NCBI GenBank assembly: GCA_947628595.1
Contig: CANRAN010000002.1
Coordinates: 1 to 27,512, forward strand
From: an uncultured Clostridia bacterium
GTDB taxonomy: Bacteria > Bacillota > Clostridia > Oscillospirales > Acutalibacteraceae
Direction: 5' to 3'
Length of the DNA: 27,512 nucleotides
Made by a program: the position numbers and the translations under genes. This document shows positions 24,162-27,512 of the stretch, piece after piece (within the stretch, counting starts at the first letter, position 1; every line of letters begins with the position of its first letter). Below the pieces are notes generated by a model. It saw nothing but the letters and a program-made list of their open reading frames with translations, was not told the origin of the DNA and did not search any database.

Positions 24162-24416
24162 TTATTGATAGTATTCTTTTTCTGCACACACGTTACCGTT
24201 GGTGTCTTTGAATCGTACAATAACACTTATTCCGCTTTCCTTCATACATTGTTAAACAATTCCTGCAATTTCTTCATATGTTGAGGGCATACTTTGAAGC
24301 ATTTCCCCAATTTGTTCATCAATGGGTATGAAATCATATTTACATTAAAACACAAGTACGGTTCCGTTTTCAGCATATATATCGGCTGTCATACCCTTAT
24401 CGAATAACTGCTGCTT
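24162..24416 (-). pseudogene. decayed DUF4854-like domain, copy A
   Basis: A single frame of 84 codons before the final TAA contains two further in-frame TAA stops. Read through, it gives KQQLFDKGMTADIYAENGT, a first stop, CKYDFIPIDEQIGEMLQ..., a second stop, then ESGISVIVRFKDTNGNVCAE-KEYYQ. This aligns along its length with the intact lipoprotein at 26188 (EMTATCSIEGNTVICEYQF and ITAKVVYKNISGNILAEKEY), which looks like a DUF4854 protein. There is no signal peptide or start codon, so the N-terminus is lost or joined to copy B, which ends where this copy begins. It is a pseudogene unless the stops are errors. Confidence 0.7.
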
Positions 24417-24657
24417 ATTCCTTATTACTTGTGAAGATCTGCTCGTAAACCACTGTACCGTTTGCATTGATATACCTTACGATAACAGAAATCCCTTCGA
24501 GATCAAATGTTTTCTCAAACTTACTTACAAAATCTACAAAGGTTACTTTTGATGGATTGGTGGCGACTTAAAGAACATCTGCGTGCATTTTCGCATCCTC
24601 TACATATTCCGAAAATGTGCAATCAAATGCAACAGTCTTATCATCAACCAATGTCAT
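24415..24657 (-). pseudogene. decayed DUF4854-like domain, copy B
   Basis: A frame of 81 codons from an ATG at 24657 to TAA contains one in-frame TAA. It reads MTLVDDKTVAFDCTF, EDAKMHADVL, stop, VATNPSKVTFVDFVSKFEKTF, then LEGISVIVRYINANGTVVYEQ. The last part is nearly the same as copy A (ESGISVIVRFKDTNGNV), so the two are tandem repeats of one domain. Copy A begins one base out of frame at the very end of copy B, which suggests that both were once a single protein with two domains, later broken by a frameshift and stops. The signal peptide is missing. Confidence 0.7.
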
Positions 24658-24898
24658 TTAATAATGAATTTAAAGAGTCAAGAAAATATGTCCATAATTC
24701 GTCAAATAAATCCCAAATGTCTGAAGTCAAATATATACTGCCACAGGACATGGTTATTGTTTCTTCTGAATAAGTGAAATTATTTGCACAACAAATAACT
24801 TTGCTATCACAATGTAAAATACCACCCATGTTCCGGTTCGGATTTTCCAAAGAATTAATTCTGTCATTTGTTTTTATGTATGTATTAATTTTAACCAT
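24644..24898 (-). CDS. short orphan protein, probably truncated
   Basis: This frame of 84 residues starts at an ATG without a ribosome-binding site and ends LNSLLNDIG, overlapping copy B in another frame. The C-terminal half (FTYSEETITMSCGSIYLTSD, IWDLFDELWTYFLD) reads like a real folded protein, while the N-terminus (MVKINTYIKTNDRINS) is less convincing. I do not recognise the family. Size, acidic composition and place among other small cytosolic orphans would fit an immunity protein of a polymorphic toxin, but this is a guess from context. It may be the end of a longer gene cut at its 5' side. The following 138 bases up to 25036 are AT-rich and hold nothing recognisable. Confidence 0.45.
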   Translation of the reverse strand: MVKINTYIKTNDRINSLENPNRNMGGILHCDSKVICCANNFTYSEETITMSCGSIYLTSDIWDLFDELWTYFLDSLNSLLNDIG

Positions 24899-25036
24899 TA
24901 TTCAATTCATTGCTTTATTTAATATTACCCGTAAATCGGATAGGGGAGGGGACATATTAACGACTGCCCGGAAATAAAAACAGACATTTATATAGGATTC
25001 AGTTTCATGTTTCCTACCAACTTTCGGTAAAACTTA

Positions 25037-25477
25037 TTATGATACATAATCTTCAAAGCATATTGAATACACATGACACCCGTTTTTTTCCAAAGGCAGG
25101 ATAATAGTTTGCATATACGGTTCAGGGTTCGTTATATCGGAATCAGGATATGTTTTTCTGTCAATATTCAAGTCAATTATAATTTTGTATGTACTTCGGG
25201 CAAGAAATACGATACTGATTTTCGAGGCGGCGTTATGTAAACACAATCCAACCATCTCCGTATTACTTTGTTTTTTATTTATAATGTTCTCAAGCTCGGT
25301 AATGCTTATATTCCCTTTCTGCCAATCATACATTTCGTCATCGCCGAGAGGTAAATATTCAATATTATTTTCACTATCATAATAAGACCAACCTATTTTT
25401 GTAAATAAGTTGATAATATCAAGAATTTTTTCGGAATACTGTCCGCAGTCAACCGTTAAGAGTGCTTCTCTGCCCAT
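25037..25477 (-). CDS. unrecognised cytosolic protein, immunity-like
   Basis: This 146-residue protein begins MGREALLTVDCGQYSEK behind a strong ACGGAGGG, so it is probably expressed. It is soluble and acidic, has no signal or membrane segment, and no catalytic motif is visible. Segments such as FTKIGWSYYDSENNIEYLPLG and DDEMYDWQKGNIS give the acidic, aromatic-rich look common in small immunity proteins. It follows the 184-residue gene by 35 bases on the same strand. The lack of any toxin gene nearby makes it an orphan if that reading is right. I cannot assign it to a family. Confidence 0.72.
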   Translation of the reverse strand: MGREALLTVDCGQYSEKILDIINLFTKIGWSYYDSENNIEYLPLGDDEMYDWQKGNISITELENIINKKQSNTEMVGLCLHNAASKISIVFLARSTYKIIIDLNIDRKTYPDSDITNPEPYMQTIILPLEKNGCHVYSICFEDYVS

Positions 25478-25512
25478 AATACCCTCCGTGGTAATTTTGC
25501 TGATATGTTTTA

Positions 25513-26067
25513 TTAGCCTATGTACTTCTGAGTTAATGCTTTAAAATAATCTCTTAAACAAAACAGCTCATCTATCTCTATTTCAGACTTGAAAATATAT
25601 TTTCCGTAATTTTCAAGATATGAGGTAAAAAAATCCGGATTATAAATATTACCGAAGCCGTTATATAATTCAGTCACCAACAAATAAAGCTTATCATTAT
25701 ATTTATAAATCCATGTTGCACGATCGTTGGTTTCAAAACAACAGTACCTTTCACCAATCCACCGACCGCCTTCACCTAAAATTATATCCTGATAAATCTG
25801 CTCGTTCCACATCTGATTATAATATTCATTTAATTGTTTGCCTAAATGATCGGGTTCAAGTTTTTCATCAAGAATAAAGCTGTCCGTATTCTGTGTATAT
25901 GAATTAAATACATTATAGTAAAACAGGATATTGTCATCGGCAATTAATATCTTTTTGCAACCGTACTGCAAATACAATTTAACTGCTTTATAATAGTCGA
26001 TTTCTTCGGGATCATATTCAATATATAATTTATACAGTGCATTATTTATTATTTCGTATTCATTCAT
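25513..26067 (-). CDS. unrecognised cytosolic protein, immunity-like
   Basis: This 184-residue protein is acidic and very rich in Tyr, Asn, Asp and Glu, without signal peptide or membrane helices. The N-terminal third is helical-looking (NEYEIINNALYKLYIEYDPEEI), and the middle carries GEGGRWIGERYCCFETNDRA and TWIYKYNDKLYLLVTELYNGF, a beta-rich pattern often seen in immunity proteins of secreted toxins. The ribosome-binding site is moderate (AAAAGG). Upstream, 22 bases away, ends a small broken frame (26089-26178). I do not recognise a named family; the immunity idea rests on composition and neighbours only. Confidence 0.72.
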   Translation of the reverse strand: MNEYEIINNALYKLYIEYDPEEIDYYKAVKLYLQYGCKKILIADDNILFYYNVFNSYTQNTDSFILDEKLEPDHLGKQLNEYYNQMWNEQIYQDIILGEGGRWIGERYCCFETNDRATWIYKYNDKLYLLVTELYNGFGNIYNPDFFTSYLENYGKYIFKSEIEIDELFCLRDYFKALTQKYIG

Positions 26068-26088
26068 TTAACCTTTTCCATATCATTT

Positions 26089-26178
26089 TTACAAGTTGTT
26101 ACGGATAAAAGAATTATTTCCCCACTCAGGCAAACAACAGATGTTCTGAGTGATTCTTTTCATAGCTTCCCAATCTTT
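26089..26178 (-). pseudogene. short remnant frame upstream of the 184-residue gene
   Basis: The frame runs from just after a TAA at 26179-26181 to TAA at 26089 and reads KDWEAMKRITQNICCLPEWG-NNSFIRNNL. The only start is an internal ATG at 26163, without a Shine-Dalgarno. The composition looks like the C-terminal end of a real protein. Since it ends 22 bases before an immunity-like gene on the same strand, it could be the tail of a lost toxin. It also contains a CACTCAG/CTGAGTG inverted repeat. Chance is possible. Confidence 0.3.
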
Positions 26179-26187
26179 TTAGTATCA

Positions 26188-26592
26188 TTAGTCGGGATTA
26201 TATTCCTTTTCCGCTAATATATTACCGGATATATTTTTATATACAACCTTAGCAGTTATGCTTCTCAGACGATATTCGTCCCTCAACTGGTTTACCAAAT
26301 CGTAAAATGTTTGCTGATAGGTCTCGCTTTCCAACAGCTCGTTGAGCATGGATGCCTGGCTGCTGTCAATGCCGACATTGAACTGATATTCACATATCAC
26401 CGTGTTTCCTTCGATAGAACAGGTGGCTGTCATTTCGTCAGTTGAATTATTTTCTGCAAGTGTCTGAAGCTCATCTATCTTTGAAGTTTCCCTGTAATAA
26501 TCCTCCAATGTGGCAGGTGAGCAAGCGGCAGCACAAAAGGTAAGAGCCAATGCGGCAATCAGTATCGGCAATGCCTTTAATACTTTCTTCAT
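26188..26592 (-). CDS. putative lipoprotein, DUF4854-like
   Basis: This 134-residue secreted protein has a signal peptide (MKKVLKALPILIAALALTF) ending in CAAACSPATLEDYY. Cys24 would be the lipidated residue, though the lipobox AAAC lacks the usual Leu at -3. The mature part matches the DUF4854 style: a TLEDY motif straight after the cysteine, a short helical region, then a strand-rich end ITAKVVYKNISGNILAEKEY. Function unknown. GGAGG precedes the ATG, and a promoter with an extended -10 lies upstream. Two decayed relatives lie 1.5-2.4 kb downstream on the same strand, so the family has been duplicated here. Confidence 0.82.
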   Translation of the reverse strand: MKKVLKALPILIAALALTFCAAACSPATLEDYYRETSKIDELQTLAENNSTDEMTATCSIEGNTVICEYQFNVGIDSSQASMLNELLESETYQQTFYDLVNQLRDEYRLRSITAKVVYKNISGNILAEKEYNPD

Positions 26593-26629
26593 TATTTACA
26601 TCCTCCATATATGTTTTATTTTTTAGATG

Positions 26630-26658
26630 ATTATATCATAAATATTTTATGTTTTAAA
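26630..26658 (-). promoter_or_regulatory. promoter of the lipoprotein gene
   Basis: On the - strand a perfect TATAAT (26630-26635), preceded by TGA as an extended -10, has TTTAAA at the -35 position (26653-26658) with 17-base spacing. It lies 37 bases ahead of the lipoprotein start. Confidence 0.6.
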
Positions 26659-26761
26659 TCGTTATTTATGCCGAAAATAACATATGTGTGAGGATACATT
26701 ATGTATATTTTGAGGAATGCTGTTGTACCTTCATTGCTTTTGGTCGGTGAGCATTATTTTA

Positions 26762-26808
26762 TAAAAATAAAAAATGATACCTTCGATTTTACAACCGGAG
26801 GTATCATT
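26762..26808 (-). terminator. intrinsic terminator after bioY
   Basis: On the - strand AATGATACC and GGTATCATT (26773-26808) form a stem that ends in a long T-rich run (TTTTTTATTTTTAT). It starts 5 bases after the bioY stop. Confidence 0.88.
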
Positions 26809-26813
26809 CTTAA

Positions 26814-27401
26814 TCAGATTTTTATTATTTTGCCGAGACGATTTATCAGTATAACAGACACAGCAATTTTTGCAGCATCCGGTATAAGAAACGGAATAAC
26901 ACAACTTGATAGTGCAGCTGCGATGGTCGTTGGATTTCCTTGATTGTTCATTACAAGCATAAACCAGACTGTACCGAAAATGTAACAAATTATATCCCCG
27001 ATAATAATGGCAACGGTCATAATCCATATTTTCTTTTTGAATATATCGCCGGCAAGCCCAACAATTATCGCTGTAAATATAAATCCTATTATATATCCTC
27101 CCGTTACTCCTAAAAGCACTCCGAAGCCACCGGAAAATCCATTGAAAACAGGTACTCCCACCGCACCGAGGAGTATGTATATGAGTACACTGATGGTTCC
27201 TCTTTTAGCTCCCAGAATACCACTTGCCAAAAATACCCCAAGAGTCTGAAGCGTAAAGGAAACCGGACCGAGGGGAAGACGTATTTGCGCACATATTGCT
27301 ATAACTGCCGCAAACAGTGCGATATATATCATATCGGAAAGTAGTTTATTGCGTTTTTTGCTTTTCTCTCTCTCATTGCTTATCATTTCTGTTTTAGCCA
27401 T
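26814..27401 (-). CDS. bioY: biotin transporter BioY (ECF S component)
   Basis: This 195-residue membrane protein with about six helices is the substrate-binding S component of an energy-coupling-factor biotin transporter. Diagnostic are the AQIRLPLGPVSFTLQTLGVF loop (about 39-58), which forms part of the biotin site, GAKRGTISVLIYILLGAVGVPVF, and the glycine-rich FSGGFGVLLGVTGGYIIGF. A charged N-terminal extension of about 20 residues precedes the first helix. There are no bioMN or ecfA/T genes nearby, so it probably uses the shared ECF module encoded elsewhere. AAGGAAGGAAC lies ahead of the ATG. It stands alone between its own promoter and terminator. Confidence 0.95.
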   Translation of the reverse strand: MAKTEMISNEREKSKKRNKLLSDMIYIALFAAVIAICAQIRLPLGPVSFTLQTLGVFLASGILGAKRGTISVLIYILLGAVGVPVFNGFSGGFGVLLGVTGGYIIGFIFTAIIVGLAGDIFKKKIWIMTVAIIIGDIICYIFGTVWFMLVMNNQGNPTTIAAALSSCVIPFLIPDAAKIAVSVILINRLGKIIKI

Positions 27402-27430
27402 AATTTGTTCCTTCCTTATTGTTAATATAA

Positions 27431-27465
27431 CATAGGTTTATGATTTTGTTGTATTTATTCCTATG
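27431..27465. repeat. inverted repeat in the bioY leader, possible operator
   Basis: CATAGG (27431-27436) and CCTATG (27460-27465) are 23 bases apart. The right arm lies where transcription from the bioY promoter should start. A repressor site or leader hairpin is possible; it does not fit the usual BirA operator well. Confidence 0.35.
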
Positions 27466-27473
27466 CCTGTCAT

Positions 27474-27502
27474 ATTATAATACATATTTGCTGAATTGTC
27501 AA
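27474..27502 (-). promoter_or_regulatory. strong consensus promoter of bioY
   Basis: On the - strand a perfect TTGACA (27497-27502) and a perfect TATAAT (27474-27479) are separated by exactly 17 bases, the sigma-A consensus. Such a strong promoter usually needs a repressor, which fits a vitamin-uptake gene. Confidence 0.85.
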
Positions 27503-27512
27503 CTATTATATT

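Noticed and set aside
24126..25036. A possible ncRNA or CRISPR-like repeat array, because of the repeated segments on the - strand
   Set aside because: The similarity is at the protein level between two domain copies of about 80 codons each; there are no short regular direct repeats with spacers.
26701..26943. A + strand ORF downstream of bioY
   Set aside because: It runs through the bioY terminator and into antisense bioY, and has no ribosome-binding site.
27421..27512. A BirA-type biotin operator ahead of bioY
   Set aside because: A TTAACAAT half-site is present near the ribosome-binding site, but no second half lies at the right distance and orientation.

Overview
The window is a gene-dense chromosomal segment of a low-GC Gram-positive bacterium. 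The ribosome-binding sites are strong AGGAGG types, the promoters are TTGACA/TATAAT-like, starts are ATG, GTG and TTG, and gene families such as DUF951, a comFC-type PRTase, recD2, WalJ/YycJ and BioY are all typical of Firmicutes. The content (mreBCD-pbp2-minD-mgsA, a VTC/DUF4956 pair, DUF4854-like lipoproteins) suggests class Clostridia, perhaps the Ruminococcaceae/Oscillospiraceae; this placement is inferred from gene content only. No rRNA, tRNA, CRISPR array, insertion sequence or prophage was seen.

Layout. (1) Bases 1-6175, + strand: the last codons of dut, then a cell-shape and division block of mreB, mreC, mreD and a class B penicillin-binding protein, followed by a MinD-type ATPase and methylglyoxal synthase, closed by an intrinsic terminator. 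(2) Bases 6239-10281, + strand: recD2, comFC and a second, divergent MreB, behind a good promoter. (3) Bases 10352-13742, - strand: murA, walJ, rlmH and a small two-helix membrane protein, with a degraded fragment behind it. (4) Bases 14294-20341, - strand: a long run of DUF951, prfA, an unrecognised membrane protein, tsaC/sua5, coaE, a lytic transglycosylase and an M18 aminopeptidase, driven by a promoter upstream of DUF951. (5) Bases 20562-21982, + strand: an isolated two-gene unit of a VTC-domain polyphosphate polymerase-like protein and a DUF4956 membrane protein. (6) Bases 22049-24115, - strand: a Nudix hydrolase, a small membrane protein and hemW, overlapping or nearly so. (7) Bases 24126-26658, - strand: an AT-rich accessory patch with one intact DUF4854-like lipoprotein, two decayed copies of the same family, and several orphan proteins that look like immunity proteins. 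(8) Bases 26762-27502, - strand: bioY with its own promoter and terminator.

How it fits together. Much of the window serves the cell envelope: MreB/C/D and the PBP2-type transpeptidase direct elongation, MurA makes the first committed peptidoglycan precursor, the lytic transglycosylase cuts glycan strands, and the second MreB may add a further cytoskeletal filament. Housekeeping translation and cofactor genes (prfA, tsaC, coaE, rlmH, hemW, bioY) fill most of the rest. The parts that depart from ordinary core content are the accessory patch at 24.1-26.6 kb, the VTC/DUF4956 pair, the MinD that lacks a visible membrane-targeting tail and any MinC/MinE neighbour, and the long stem-loop between mreB and mreC.
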